Source: Pseudomonas flavescens (lineage in GTDB: Bacteria; Pseudomonadota; Gammaproteobacteria; Pseudomonadales; Pseudomonadaceae). From it: DNA of 64,000 nucleotides. Shown here one piece after another: positions 45,675 through 55,056 of this stretch (positions are counted from its first letter, which is position 1; each line of letters begins with the position of its first letter). The stretch is taken from positions 2,542,001-2,606,000 of the forward strand of contig NZ_JACBYV010000001.1 in assembly GCF_013408425.1 (NCBI RefSeq). The letters are read 5' to 3'. The position numbers were made by a program, and so were the translations under genes. The notes under the pieces are model-generated. The model searched no databases. It worked only from the letters and a program-made list of their open reading frames with translations, and had not been told where the DNA came from.

Positions 45675-47147
45675 CTACAGCGCCGACAGGCTGCGGTACT
45701 CGTCATGGGCGTGCTGATCGGTCATGCCACTGATGAAATCCTGCAGCAAACGGCAGCGGTGGTAGAACTCCCAGGCAGCCTGATCGCTCTCGGCAGACTC
45801 GCGCACGGCCTGACGATAGGCCTTGAGCAGTTGGCCCGGCAGGCGCCGCACGAGCATCTGCAGATAGGCCTCACGGCGGCATCGCCCCTCGGTCAGTTCC
45901 ACGAAGGTCTGCGCATCGACGCGCAACAGTGCGCCATAGCTGTCCAGCAAGCCATGGATGATCCGGTAGCCCTGCAACTGCAGGGTTTCCACCTCGCGAT
46001 GGCAGAACACCCGCGCCATGGCGACATCCTTGAAAGTCTGCACGATGGCATGGGGCAGGCTGTCGTCTTCGATCAGCGCACGGTCCAGCGTGCCAGCGTG
46101 GACCGCTTCGATGTTATCGATGAACTGGCGGGCCGCATGCTGCACCAGCGGGTGGATCATGCTGACCCGCAGCTTGACGAAGAACTCGCCAGCCTTGTTG
46201 ATTTCTTCCTGGTGATAGCTCTCCAGCGCCTGTTCGACCAGGCTGCGGAACGAGTGACGCGAGCCGGGAATCTGCACATCGGGCGATTGCATGCCCGCGA
46301 AGGTCTCGATCAGCAGCGGCGCAAGCTCGGCCACGCTGAGGATGCCCTTCTCCACCGAATCTTCGATATCGGCGAGGCAGTAGGAAATGTCGTCGGCCGC
46401 TTCCATGATGTAGGCCACCGGGTGGCGGGTTCCCGGCTGTTGACCCAACGCCTGCTGCAGCCCCGTGACGAAGTCTTCCTCGGCAAGATAGAAACCCGGC
46501 TTCTTGTTCAGGTAAGCGTTGGCGGTACCTTTGGCCGGCTTCGGCTGATAAGCGGGCCGCAGGTATTTGAGCAGGCCGGCGGTCTGGGTGTAGGTCAGGC
46601 GCAGGCGCTGCAGGCTGACCACCAGCCGCACGGCTTGGGCATTGCCTTCGAAATTGCGCAGGTCGGCGCGCATCCGGGCGTGCAGTTCGTGGTTGTCCGA
46701 CGGCTGCGGCAGGGCGACGGCGAACAACCCGTCCAGCCCGCGTTCGAACCACTCACCGATGGCGAACTCGCCGAAGTGACCGAAAGGCGGATTGCCGATG
46801 TCATGCATCAGGCAGGTCATTTCCACCAGACTTTCCAAAGCGCCCTGCAAACCATCGAGACCGTAATCGGCAGCGCGATCACCCAGCTGCGCATACAGGG
46901 TACGGACGATGAAGCGCCCGGTCTGCTGCACCTCCATCGAATGGGTCAGGCGGCTGCGCACCGCAGCGTTGCGCTCCAGCGGAAACACCTGAGTGCGCTG
47001 CTGGAGGCGGCGGATGGCCGCGGAATTGATGATGCGCCCACGGTCGCTTTCGTAGGCATAGAGCAGATCGACATCGGCCGCTGCGCCAACCTGATCACCA
47101 GGGCGCAACGCAACGATCCTGTCTTTGAAATTCACCACTGAGGGCAT
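45675..47147 (-). CDS. dgt: Deoxyguanosinetriphosphate triphosphohydrolase (Dgt)
   Basis: 490 residues from the ATG at 47147 (the frame is open to an ATG at 47171, adding eight residues). HD-domain: LLYAYESDRGRIINSAAIRR, QQRTQVFPLERNAAVRSRLTHSM, and metal-binding CLMHDIGNPPFGH. The order matches enterobacterial Dgt, which splits dGTP into deoxyguanosine and triphosphate. The start was chosen by length relative to E. coli Dgt. Confidence 0.92.
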   Translation of the reverse strand: MPSVVNFKDRIVALRPGDQVGAAADVDLLYAYESDRGRIINSAAIRRLQQRTQVFPLERNAAVRSRLTHSMEVQQTGRFIVRTLYAQLGDRAADYGLDGLQGALESLVEMTCLMHDIGNPPFGHFGEFAIGEWFERGLDGLFAVALPQPSDNHELHARMRADLRNFEGNAQAVRLVVSLQRLRLTYTQTAGLLKYLRPAYQPKPAKGTANAYLNKKPGFYLAEEDFVTGLQQALGQQPGTRHPVAYIMEAADDISYCLADIEDSVEKGILSVAELAPLLIETFAGMQSPDVQIPGSRHSFRSLVEQALESYHQEEINKAGEFFVKLRVSMIHPLVQHAARQFIDNIEAVHAGTLDRALIEDDSLPHAIVQTFKDVAMARVFCHREVETLQLQGYRIIHGLLDSYGALLRVDAQTFVELTEGRCRREAYLQMLVRRLPGQLLKAYRQAVRESAESDQAAWEFYHRCRLLQDFISGMTDQHAHDEYRSLSAL

Positions 47148-47265
47148 CGCTAGAGTCTCGACCAGGCGCATAGACCGCGAGCCTAACGCGCAAGCAGCGG
47201 TTTACCAAGCACCTGTGCGTGGCGAGAATGGGCGCCACGCCCATCGAACCGCAAGAGACCTCGCA

Positions 47266-47460
47266 ATGAGCCGCGCCGACTTTCATCAGCAACAAGCCGA
47301 ACAGGCGACCGCCGAAGCCCAGCGCCTGCTGGCCCAGCGGGCGGCGCTCGGGCCTCGCTGGCTGAGCTGGGTGGCCAGCGAACTCTACAGCCTTTCACCT
47401 GCCGAGTACGCAGCCATGGTCAGGCGCGAACTGCAGCGCCTGGACAGCGGGCGCCCCTGA
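47266..47460 (+). CDS. Small hypothetical protein
   Basis: 64 residues from the ATG at 47266 (AAGAGA upstream). Helical: MSRADFHQQQAEQATAEAQR, LLAQRAALGPRWLSW, then SLSPAEYAAMVRRELQRLDS. No membrane segment or signal. It lies between dgt (divergent) and a LysR gene (convergent). Similar small proteins seem to be common in Pseudomonas, function unknown. Confidence 0.68.
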   Translation: MSRADFHQQQAEQATAEAQRLLAQRAALGPRWLSWVASELYSLSPAEYAAMVRRELQRLDSGRP

Positions 47461-47496
47461 GGCAGCCACTGCCGAAGCGTCCAGGCCGTATCTGCG

Positions 47497-48426
47497 CTAA
47501 GCGCTACCCGCCACCCGCAGCCACTCGACCAGCCGGGCCTCCAGGCTATCCACCCGCATCGGCTTGGGGGCCAGCAGGCAGTAGTGCGAACCATCCTCGA
47601 TGAAACCCAGCGGCGCCACCAGCAAACCGGCATCGATGTCATCGCGCACCAAATGCCATGGGCCGACGGCCACGCCCAAGCCTGCAACCGCGGCCTGCAA
47701 GCTGAAGTAAAAGTGCTCGAAGGCCCGCACCGGGCCAGCTGGCAAACGCCTGCCGGTGGCTGCGGCCCACTCCTCGAAGGCGGCAGGTCGCGTGCGGGTC
47801 TGCAAGAGCGGTGCCTGCGACTGCAACGACAATCCGCCATCATCCTCGACGAACCAGTCGCCGACTCTATCTGGTCGACAGACGAGCCCTACCTTTTCCG
47901 CAAACAGGATCTCGGCGTGATAATCGTCGGGCCAGGAAAAATCGTCACGACGGATAGCCAGGTCGATTCCGTTATCGAAGCTGAACGAGCCACCACCGGC
48001 GAGCAGATGCGGTTCCAGCCCGGAATGAGAAGCCTGAAAGTCGCTCCAGCGCGGAATCAACCAACGCATCAACAAGGTTGGCTCGCAGGACAGCACCTGC
48101 GGCCGTATCCGCAGGGCACTGTCGCGCAGCTCGCGCACGGCCTGACGCATCACGCCAAGACCTTCAGTGACTGCGCGCGCCAGCTTGCCCCCCGCTTCGT
48201 TGAGAAAAACCCGCTGCCTGCGCCGTTCGAACAGCGCCACCCCAAGGTCTTGCTCCAGCAGCCGCACAGCGCGGCTGATGGCGCCGTGGGTGAGGTGAAG
48301 CTCCTGCGCAGCCTTGCTGAAGTTCTCCAGCCGCGCCGCCGCTTCGAAGCACCGCAGTGCCATCAAAGACGGCAGCCGGGAATCACCAAGTTGTGAGTAG
48401 AGCTCACTATCTATGTCAGAACTCAT
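47497..48426 (-). CDS. LysR-family transcriptional regulator (GcvA-like)
   Basis: 309 residues. N-terminal winged helix LMALRCFEAAARLENFSKA, LHLTHGAISRAVRLLEQDLG, FERRRQRVFLNEAGGKLA; then the effector lobes, as in GcvA-type regulators. The gene is divergent from a LysE-family exporter gene with a 65-bp shared promoter region, and the two are probably a regulator-transporter pair. Confidence 0.92.
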   Translation of the reverse strand: MSSDIDSELYSQLGDSRLPSLMALRCFEAAARLENFSKAAQELHLTHGAISRAVRLLEQDLGVALFERRRQRVFLNEAGGKLARAVTEGLGVMRQAVRELRDSALRIRPQVLSCEPTLLMRWLIPRWSDFQASHSGLEPHLLAGGGSFSFDNGIDLAIRRDDFSWPDDYHAEILFAEKVGLVCRPDRVGDWFVEDDGGLSLQSQAPLLQTRTRPAAFEEWAAATGRRLPAGPVRAFEHFYFSLQAAVAGLGVAVGPWHLVRDDIDAGLLVAPLGFIEDGSHYCLLAPKPMRVDSLEARLVEWLRVAGSA

Positions 48427-48491
48427 CGTTATCCACCAAGGCTAACAAGCTGAATAATTGGCTTATTTCCAAATGAACAAAAGGATAAGCC

Positions 48492-49112
48492 ATGAGCGAG
48501 TGGATAGCTGTAGTCAGCATAACGTTGCTGGCGGTGATAAGCCCTGGTGCTGACTTCGCCCTGGTCACCCGCAACAGCCTGCTGCTGTCGCGGCAGGCGG
48601 GTGTGTTCACTGCTCTGGGGATTGGCCTGGGGGTAGTGATCCACCTGAGCTATACCCTGCTCGGCATTGGCCTGCTACTGCAGCAGTCGCTATGGCTGTT
48701 CAACCTGCTGAAGCTGGCTGGTGCGGCCTACCTGATCTACCTCGGCGTCAGAATGCTGCTGGCCAGGCCGGCCTCCGAAGCATCCGCCGCTCCCACCACC
48801 GAGCCACTGTCGAACCTGATCGCCCTGCGCACAGGCCTGCTGACCAATGCATTGAACCCCAAGACCTCAATTTTCATCGTCAGCCTGTTCATGCAGGCCG
48901 TGCAGCCGAGCGCCTCCCTGGCGACCCAGATCGCTTATGGCGCGTTCATCTCACTGGCGCATGTGGGCTGGTTCAGCCTGGTGGCACTGTGTTTTTCGGT
49001 GGGGGCGATAAGGCAGAGGCTGCTAGCGGTCAGGCATTTGATCGACCGCGTATTCGGCTGCCTGCTGGTAGGCCTGGGGGCGATGCTGGCGATGACCAGT
49101 CAAGGGAGTTGA
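48492..49112 (+). CDS. LysE/RhtB-family amino-acid exporter
   Basis: 206 residues, six membrane segments. The N-terminal signature is WIAVVSITLLAVISPGADFA and NSLLLSRQAGVFTALGIGLG; later NALNPKTSIFIVSLFMQ. Exports amino acids or similar small molecules. AAGGA precedes the start. Likely controlled by the divergent LysR-type gene. Confidence 0.93.
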   Translation: MSEWIAVVSITLLAVISPGADFALVTRNSLLLSRQAGVFTALGIGLGVVIHLSYTLLGIGLLLQQSLWLFNLLKLAGAAYLIYLGVRMLLARPASEASAAPTTEPLSNLIALRTGLLTNALNPKTSIFIVSLFMQAVQPSASLATQIAYGAFISLAHVGWFSLVALCFSVGAIRQRLLAVRHLIDRVFGCLLVGLGAMLAMTSQGS

Positions 49113-49231
49113 GTGGCATGGGTCCAGGGATCCGTAGCACCATGCTCAGGGTGTGCGAGGTGCGCTGAAGCGACGTGCGCGCTGGCGATGCCATTCACGG
49201 CACGCCAGCTGCCACGGTGGCGCACATGCGT

Positions 49232-49477
49232 TTATGCCGGTTTGCTCTCGTGCAGGCGCACGTTGAGCTCATCGACCACCGGCGCCCATTCGGCGTCTTC
49301 GAGCAGTTCTTCTTTCAAGAAAGCCGCCTGGGATTCGGTCCAGAATGACGCTTCGGACACCTTGACCTCATCGGCCAGCGGATAGTGCTCGGCGATGAAC
49401 GCGTCGATGCTGGCCGGGTCGGAGTCCAGGCCCAGTTGCTGGAACAGGGTGCCGAGGTCTTTGTTGGGAAGTTCCAT
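49232..49477 (-). CDS. DUF2789 protein
   Basis: 81 residues: LGTLFQQLGLDSDPASIDAF, HYPLADEVKVSEASFWTESQ and AAFLKEELLEDAEWAPVVDE. The pattern is that of DUF2789, a short family of unknown function common in Pseudomonas. Soluble. Confidence 0.85.
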   Translation of the reverse strand: MELPNKDLGTLFQQLGLDSDPASIDAFIAEHYPLADEVKVSEASFWTESQAAFLKEELLEDAEWAPVVDELNVRLHESKPA

Positions 49478-49632
49478 GTGGGGTCTCCATCAGGTGGGTC
49501 GGTTTTCATGCACGTGCCCAGTAGAGCGACATCGACGAACGACAGTTCAACCTCTCCGGCCCACGGTTGGCCGGCTGCTCGCTGCCGTTATCGGCTATGG
49601 TTGAAGCCAACAGCCATGATCGGGAACGCACC

Positions 49633-50889
49633 ATGAGCACCAGAGCCGCATGCCGCAACGCCCTCGTCCTACCCGCAATCGCCCTGCTGCTCGGTGCCTG
49701 CGCCAGCTCGCAGACACCTGCGCCCGACAAGCCAGAGCGAATCGGGCGCGCTCAGGATCTCTACGAGTTGAGCCCGGCCTACCAGCCCGGCACCTACCGG
49801 CACATGGACGAGCTGTTCTTCACCCGGACTGTGCACCGTGGCCCCAAGGTCTATCCGCTGCCAGCCGGTGCCGAGGTGCCGGTGAAGTACAGCGTCGACG
49901 GCCAGCTAGTGGGCGTCGAGGCGTTCATGCGCCGCAATCAGGTCGGCGGCGTGCTGATCATCAAGGACGGCAAGATCGCCCTGGAGAAGTACGCCATGGG
50001 TAACGACGCCAGTACCCGCTGGACCTCGTTCAGCGTGGTCAAGTCGATCTCCTCGACACTGGTGGGCGCTGCCGTGCAACAAGGCAGTATCGCCAGCGTG
50101 AAAGACCCACTGACCCGCTACCTGCCGCAACTCAAGGGCGGCGCCTATGACGGCGTGAGCGTCGAGCAGATGCTGCAGATGAGTTCGGGCGCAGCCTGGG
50201 ACGAAACGTATCGTGACCCGAAATCCGACCGCCGCCGTATGTTCGAGCTGCAACTGGCCAACAACCCGGGCGCCCTGCTCAAGCAGATGTCAGGCCTGAA
50301 GAGGGCCCACGCCCCTGGCACGGCATTCGCCTACAGCACCGGCGAGTCCCACCTGCAGAGTGAGCTGGTACGCGCTGCGACCGGCATGACCACCAGTGAT
50401 TACCTGTCCGAACGCATCTGGGCACGCCTGGGCATGGAGCGCGACGCCTTCTGGCAGTTGGACAGCCGTGCCGGCCAGGAAATAGGCAGCAGCGGCCTGT
50501 CAGCGACCCTGCGCGATTACGGCCGCTTCGGCCAGTTCATCCTCGATGACGGGGTGATCGACGGCGAGCGCATCCTGCCTGCCGGCTGGCTGGCGAGTGC
50601 CACCCGCGCCACACCGGGCTCCCACCTTGAGCCCGGCAAGCTGTACGACGGTGAGTACGCGCTCGGCTATGGCTACCAGTGGTGGCTGTTCCCCACCGGT
50701 GCCGCAGCACTGCCCGAGCATGGCGGCGGGGCCTTCGAGGCGCAGGGCATCTTTGGGCAATTCCTTTACATCAACCCCAAGGAGAAGATCGTGGCGGTGG
50801 TGTGGAGTACCTGGCCAAAGCCGGAGATGGATGAGCGGGAGATGGAAACCTACGCCTTCATCGGCGCGGCGGTGAAGGCATTGCGTTGA
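49633..50889 (+). CDS. Serine hydrolase of the class C beta-lactamase family, lipoprotein
   Basis: 418 residues from the ATG at 49633. Lipoprotein signal with LLLGAC as lipobox. The beta-lactamase-like domain has the active-site SVVK (in WTSFSVVKSISSTLVGA), the tyrosine motif YSTGESHLQSEL, and HGGGAFEAQG in the third motif position. Family members include esterases and D,D-peptidases; true beta-lactamase activity is unlikely. Anchored in the outer or inner membrane. Confidence 0.87.
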   Translation: MSTRAACRNALVLPAIALLLGACASSQTPAPDKPERIGRAQDLYELSPAYQPGTYRHMDELFFTRTVHRGPKVYPLPAGAEVPVKYSVDGQLVGVEAFMRRNQVGGVLIIKDGKIALEKYAMGNDASTRWTSFSVVKSISSTLVGAAVQQGSIASVKDPLTRYLPQLKGGAYDGVSVEQMLQMSSGAAWDETYRDPKSDRRRMFELQLANNPGALLKQMSGLKRAHAPGTAFAYSTGESHLQSELVRAATGMTTSDYLSERIWARLGMERDAFWQLDSRAGQEIGSSGLSATLRDYGRFGQFILDDGVIDGERILPAGWLASATRATPGSHLEPGKLYDGEYALGYGYQWWLFPTGAAALPEHGGGAFEAQGIFGQFLYINPKEKIVAVVWSTWPKPEMDEREMETYAFIGAAVKALR

Positions 50890-50983
50890 TCGGACCGACT
50901 CGCCCACCCCAGAAAGATCGTCGGTTGGTCGAACCCGACGGCGCCCTGCTGGTCGATACATCAGATTTGCCTGAGGGATACCC

Positions 50984-51496
50984 ATGATTGATTGCCGACA
51001 CGGCATTGGCTGTCTGCTGCTGAGCGTCCTGATGCTCGGCGGCTGCACCTCTTCGACGTCCTGCGACGAGCCCCTGAGTGGAGACAGCTGTCGCGACCGC
51101 CAACTGCTCTATCAGAACGACATGCTGCAGGCCAAGATGCTGGTGGTGTCCGGCGACATGGAAAGCCATGAGCTGGCCGGTGCCCTGCTGCGCCGCTCGG
51201 AAAGCCTGGATGAACGCGGAGAGGTCGAGTTCTATCAGGCGATTCTGATGATTCGCGAGGGCCCGCAGACCGACGAGGTGCTGAGCAAGCTGGAGGACGC
51301 TGCGGCGCAACAGCAACCCTACGCCGTGGCGCTGCTCTACAAGATCTGGTCGGAGCCTTATCTGGTCGACGAGGCCGATCCCATTCGCGCCGAAGAGTAT
51401 CGCGCGGACTATGCCGAGCTGGACGTGGCCAAGAGCGGTTATCCGTCCTTCGAAAAGGCGCTGAACCTGGTCAATCAACTGGTGCAGACGCCCTGA
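50984..51496 (+). CDS. Hypothetical lipoprotein
   Basis: 170 residues with a lipobox MLGGC at about residue 21. The mature part is helical and acidic, with SLDERGEVEFYQAILMIREG and AVALLYKIWSEPYLVDEADP, which looks like a TPR/Sel1-type helical repeat but is too short to be sure. No family is recognised. Confidence 0.72.
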   Translation: MIDCRHGIGCLLLSVLMLGGCTSSTSCDEPLSGDSCRDRQLLYQNDMLQAKMLVVSGDMESHELAGALLRRSESLDERGEVEFYQAILMIREGPQTDEVLSKLEDAAAQQQPYAVALLYKIWSEPYLVDEADPIRAEEYRADYAELDVAKSGYPSFEKALNLVNQLVQTP

Positions 51497-51655
51497 CGCC
51501 GGCGTTGCTGCGCGCGTTATCGGGCTGTTAAGCAATTTGCAGGGTGCCAGCGCGGCGGCGACGGATTAAAATCCGCCACCAGATTCGCCGTGCAGCCCTT
51601 GCCCGCCAACGCAAGGCTGCGCCTATCCATCATCCGCATAGTCGAGAGAACAGAC

Positions 51656-52357
51656 ATGGGCGCCCAGTGGAAAGCCAAACCTAAAGAAGCCGCCGCCAAC
51701 GCCAGGGGCAAGATTTTCGGTCGCCTGGTCAAGGAGATCATGGTCTGCGCGCGCAATGGCGCCGATCCGGACATGAACCCCAAGCTGCGCCTGGCCATCC
51801 ATCAGGCGAAAAAGGCCTCGATGCCGAAGGACACCCTGGATCGCGCGATCAAGAAAGGCGCAGGCCTGAGCGGCGAGACGGTCAACTTCGAACGCACCAC
51901 CTACGAAGGCTTCGCGCCGCACCAGGTGCCACTGATCGTCGAGTGCCTGACCGACAACGTCAACCGCACCGTGGCGGAGATTCGCGTGCTGTTCCGCAAG
52001 GGCCAGCTCGGCAGCAGCGGTTCGGTAGCCTGGGATTTCGATCATGTCGGGCTGATCGAGGCCTCCAGCGAGAGCGGTGCCGACCCGGAGCTGGCGGCTA
52101 TCGAAGCCGGCGCTCAGGACTTCGACGAAGCCGATGAAGGCAACACTCTGTTCATCACCGAGCCGACCGATCTCGATCTGGTCAGCCGTGCGCTGCCGGA
52201 ACAGGGCTTCACGGTGAACTCGGCGAACCTCGGTTACCGCCCGAAAAACCCGGTCGCGAACCTGACGCCCGAACAGCGCGAAGAAGTCGAAGCCTTCCTC
52301 GAAGCCATCGACAACCACGACGATGTACAGAACGTCTACGTGGGTCTGGCCGGCTAA
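51656..52357 (+). CDS. YebC/PmpR-family protein (YeeN type)
   Basis: 233 residues from the ATG at 51656, which gives the family's start [20 protein letters not shown]. Helical N-terminus, then [20 protein letters not shown], and [18 protein letters not shown] in the centre. YebC-family proteins are known as transcriptional regulators or ribosome-associated factors; the YeeN subtype begins GAQWKAKP rather than AGHSKWANI. It is a cytoplasmic protein. Confidence 0.92.
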   Translation: MGAQWKAKPKEAAANARGKIFGRLVKEIMVCARNGADPDMNPKLRLAIHQAKKASMPKDTLDRAIKKGAGLSGETVNFERTTYEGFAPHQVPLIVECLTDNVNRTVAEIRVLFRKGQLGSSGSVAWDFDHVGLIEASSESGADPELAAIEAGAQDFDEADEGNTLFITEPTDLDLVSRALPEQGFTVNSANLGYRPKNPVANLTPEQREEVEAFLEAIDNHDDVQNVYVGLAG

Positions 52358-52522
52358 GCACCCGATCAACGCCTGCTGCGCGCCGGTACCGCGGCGTTGA
52401 AGCAGGCTGGGGCGAATTGCGGCATTCCATCACGGTATTGCCGCAATAACCCGGTATACTGTCCGGCTTCCTTCTTTGCGGATCAATCGCAGAGCGGAAC
52501 ATTGCCGCACAGGAGCTGCATC

Positions 52523-53113
52523 TTGCACAAATATCTCGTTCTCGCCGCCTGCTTAATGCTTGGAGCTTGCAGTAGCGCCCCCCAGTCGTCGTCCACCACC
52601 ACGACCGACCACAACAGTATCGTTCGCAGCAACCTGGAGGCGATCCACAATGCCCAGGTCGTTCCGCTGCCACTCAACCCGCATTCCAGCCTGCCACGTG
52701 GCAAGGCCGGCAATGCCAGCATGCAGTTCGGCAGTTCGCTGTCCAACTACCGCGTGTACTCCCTGCAATTGAAGCAAGGCGAGCGCTATCGCCTCAACGT
52801 CAACTCGCTGTGCGATCACACCTGCATGGGCATCAACAAGTTCGCCCTGAAGCCCCGTGCAGTACTGATGGACGCCTACGGCACGGTAATCCCCAACAAG
52901 CCCGCCCGTCCTGCCACGGTGATCGGCATGAGCACCCTGGGCTGGGATGGTGAGGCACCGGAAGACGGCACCTACTACCTGCTCGTGGCAGCTGACAAGG
53001 AAGACATCGGCCGCACCATCGTCATCGACGACGTGTGGATCAACAACTCGCCACTGATGGCGGTGAAGGTCGGCCTGCTCGATGGCCTGATGCAGCCTAA
53101 GAACCTGCACTGA
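52523..53113 (+). CDS. Hypothetical lipoprotein with TTG start
   Basis: 196 residues from TTG at 52523, with AGGAG seven bases before it. Any ATG or GTG further upstream would put 42 implausible residues before the signal. Lipobox LMLGAC at residue about 15. The mature part has SLPRGKAGNASMQFGSSLSN and GTYYLLVAADKEDIGRTIVI; it may be a beta-rich domain. Five bases separate it from the NUDIX gene, so they may be co-transcribed. Confidence 0.75.
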   Translation: MHKYLVLAACLMLGACSSAPQSSSTTTTDHNSIVRSNLEAIHNAQVVPLPLNPHSSLPRGKAGNASMQFGSSLSNYRVYSLQLKQGERYRLNVNSLCDHTCMGINKFALKPRAVLMDAYGTVIPNKPARPATVIGMSTLGWDGEAPEDGTYYLLVAADKEDIGRTIVIDDVWINNSPLMAVKVGLLDGLMQPKNLH

Positions 53114-53118
53114 TAGCC

Positions 53119-53523
53119 ATGCCTCCTCGTACTCTGCACATCGCAGCAGCCTGCCTGTTCGACGAAACCGGCCGCCTGCTGCTGGTACGCAAGCGCGGCA
53201 CGCACAGGTTCATGCTGCCAGGCGGCAAGCGTGACGAGGGTGAGACAGCGATGCAGACCCTGCTGCGCGAACTCCACGAGGAGCTGCAGCTGCGCGTGCC
53301 CGAGTCAGCCTTCACGCCGTTGGGCCATTTCAGCGAAGTCGCCGCCAACGAGGCAAATACCCGGGTCGAAGCCGATATCTTCAGCGGCATGCTGCCACAC
53401 CCGGTGCACCCCGCAGCCGAACTGGAAGAGCTGCGCTGGCTAAGCGCCTGCGACCCGCGAACGGACGACCTGGCGCCGCTGCTGCGCCGACACGTCCTGC
53501 CCCTGCTCTGGCCAAGCGCCTGA
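53119..53523 (+). CDS. NUDIX hydrolase
   Basis: 134 residues with the NUDIX box beginning GGKRDEGETAMQTLLRELHE and continuing ELQL; the normal Gly after the EE pair is Gln here. The Glu-rich metal-binding part is intact. It probably hydrolyses a nucleoside diphosphate linked to another group. The substrate is unknown. Confidence 0.88.
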   Translation: MPPRTLHIAAACLFDETGRLLLVRKRGTHRFMLPGGKRDEGETAMQTLLRELHEELQLRVPESAFTPLGHFSEVAANEANTRVEADIFSGMLPHPVHPAAELEELRWLSACDPRTDDLAPLLRRHVLPLLWPSA

Positions 53524-53646
53524 GCGTACGACCCCGCCATTCGAGCGGAAGCGACGATAGCCACTATCGAAGCGAATGATTTCTTCCGGCGGCAGCCAGT
53601 GAATAGCCTATGAGGCATACAAACGGCCTCGTTCACAGGTGCTCCC

Positions 53647-53901
53647 ATGCCACGCTCCCTGCTCCCCCTGCTCACGGTTTTCATCCTGTTCCTGACCGGC
53701 TGTGCCAGCCCGCAATCGGCAGCCGAACGCCCCTACACGGACGCAGAGGTCAAGCAATTCGCCTTGGAGATGCTCAGCCGCAGTGGTCTGCCCTACGAAG
53801 ATTACGAGAAGATCCGCAGCGCACTGCAAGCGCCGAACTACCGGGTCTCCAACTCGATTCGCGACGTGGGCCCACTGCGTGGTATCGATCCCGAAGGCTG
53901 A
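53647..53901 (+). CDS. Small lipoprotein
   Basis: 84 residues. Signal peptide with lipobox FLTGC (about residue 18), then a short helix YTDAEVKQFALEMLSRSGLP and a beta-like end. No family recognised. The upstream spacing is typical for a small monocistronic gene. Confidence 0.72.
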   Translation: MPRSLLPLLTVFILFLTGCASPQSAAERPYTDAEVKQFALEMLSRSGLPYEDYEKIRSALQAPNYRVSNSIRDVGPLRGIDPEG

Positions 53902-54078
53902 GTGCAGCGAACCCGTCGACGGACTCGACTCTGGCGGCTGTCCGTCATGCACGGTTACCGCCAACCGCCTGCGACAAGCTGTCCACCGCGCCACCCACCC
54001 TCTATTGATCTACGGCAAGGCCTGTGTGTTCACAGCCCTTAGCCTGTGGCGATCCGCTTCTCATACGCGAGGGTTCAC

Positions 54079-54411
54079 ATGGCTATCACTTCTGCCGACA
54101 TCTGCGCCGCCGCCGACCAGCTGAAAGGCTTCGTCGGCTTCAACGTCAAGACCGGTCAACACATCGTGCGTTTCAGCGAAGACGCCTTTGGCCTCGACGT
54201 CGCCGAAAACAGCATCACACCAACCAGCGAGTTCGTCTGGGCAACTGGCGAGACACCCGAACTGATGACCCTGAAACGCGACCGCCTGAGCCTGCTCTCC
54301 GGCCTGCGTATCGATGAGCGCCTGAACATCGGCGAGCCGCTGCGTATCTACCTGCGCCGCGAGGATCTGCCGGAAATCAGCGCGCAAAGGCAGTTGCAAC
54401 CGAGCGGCTGA
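54079..54411 (+). CDS. Hypothetical protein
   Basis: 110 residues from the ATG at 54079 (GAGGG upstream). Starts MAITSADICAAADQLKGFVG, then FNVKTGQHIVRFSEDAFGLD, a beta-rich core, and an acidic basic C-terminus. No signal or membrane segment. Similar proteins seem to be widespread in Pseudomonas; function unknown. Confidence 0.7.
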   Translation: MAITSADICAAADQLKGFVGFNVKTGQHIVRFSEDAFGLDVAENSITPTSEFVWATGETPELMTLKRDRLSLLSGLRIDERLNIGEPLRIYLRREDLPEISAQRQLQPSG

Positions 54412-54483
54412 TCTGGCGCGAACCACTGGTTTCACCCTCGCCCGCCACTTAGACTGGCCGGCCATTCAACGCGGCCGTTTGCC

Positions 54484-54882
54484 ATGCCCGTGTTCTGCCT
54501 GTTGCCCGATCATCTGCGCCCACTGGCGGACAAGTTCTATCGCAGCCATCGCTCCGCCATGCGTACCCGCAGCGACCATCAGGTCTGGGTCGCCAGAGAT
54601 GGCGAGATCGTTGCCGCGCTGTGCCTGCAGGAGGCCGCTCACGGCCAGTGGCTGACCAGCCTGCTGGTCGCGCCGGCACGGCGCCAACAGGGCCTGGCCA
54701 GCGCCCTGATCGACGCTGCGCTGCAGGATGCGCAGACGCCCACCTGGCTGTTCTGCCATCCCGACTTGCAACCGTTCTACGAGCGCCAGGGTTTTCAAGC
54801 GTGCCACGAACTGCCCTCACCGCTTGCCGAACGCCTGGCCCGCTACCGGCGCAGCAAGACACTGGACGCCATGCGGCGCTGA
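54484..54882 (+). CDS. GNAT-family acetyltransferase
   Basis: 132 residues with the acetyl-CoA binding segment LLVAPARRQQGLASALIDAA, a beta bulge and the C-terminal FYERQGFQACHEL. The substrate cannot be read. The upstream gap is short. Confidence 0.85.
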   Translation: MPVFCLLPDHLRPLADKFYRSHRSAMRTRSDHQVWVARDGEIVAALCLQEAAHGQWLTSLLVAPARRQQGLASALIDAALQDAQTPTWLFCHPDLQPFYERQGFQACHELPSPLAERLARYRRSKTLDAMRR

Positions 54883-55056
54883 AACACGCCATTCGTGCAT
54901 CCTGGCGCATATGCTGGCACTTTGACCACTTTCCTCACTTGCGGTCCGCCAGCGACCCCGCCAATGTGAACGGCTGCCTGAGGTCGAGACGCTCATCTGC
55001 AAGCGACCTATCTGCAGCAATCGAGCACGCGCGCCCACAACCAGAATGAAAGCACC

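Noticed and set aside
49113..49231. Short frame between the LysE gene and the DUF2789 gene
   Set aside because: No start signal and an unlikely amino-acid composition (many Cys and Arg).
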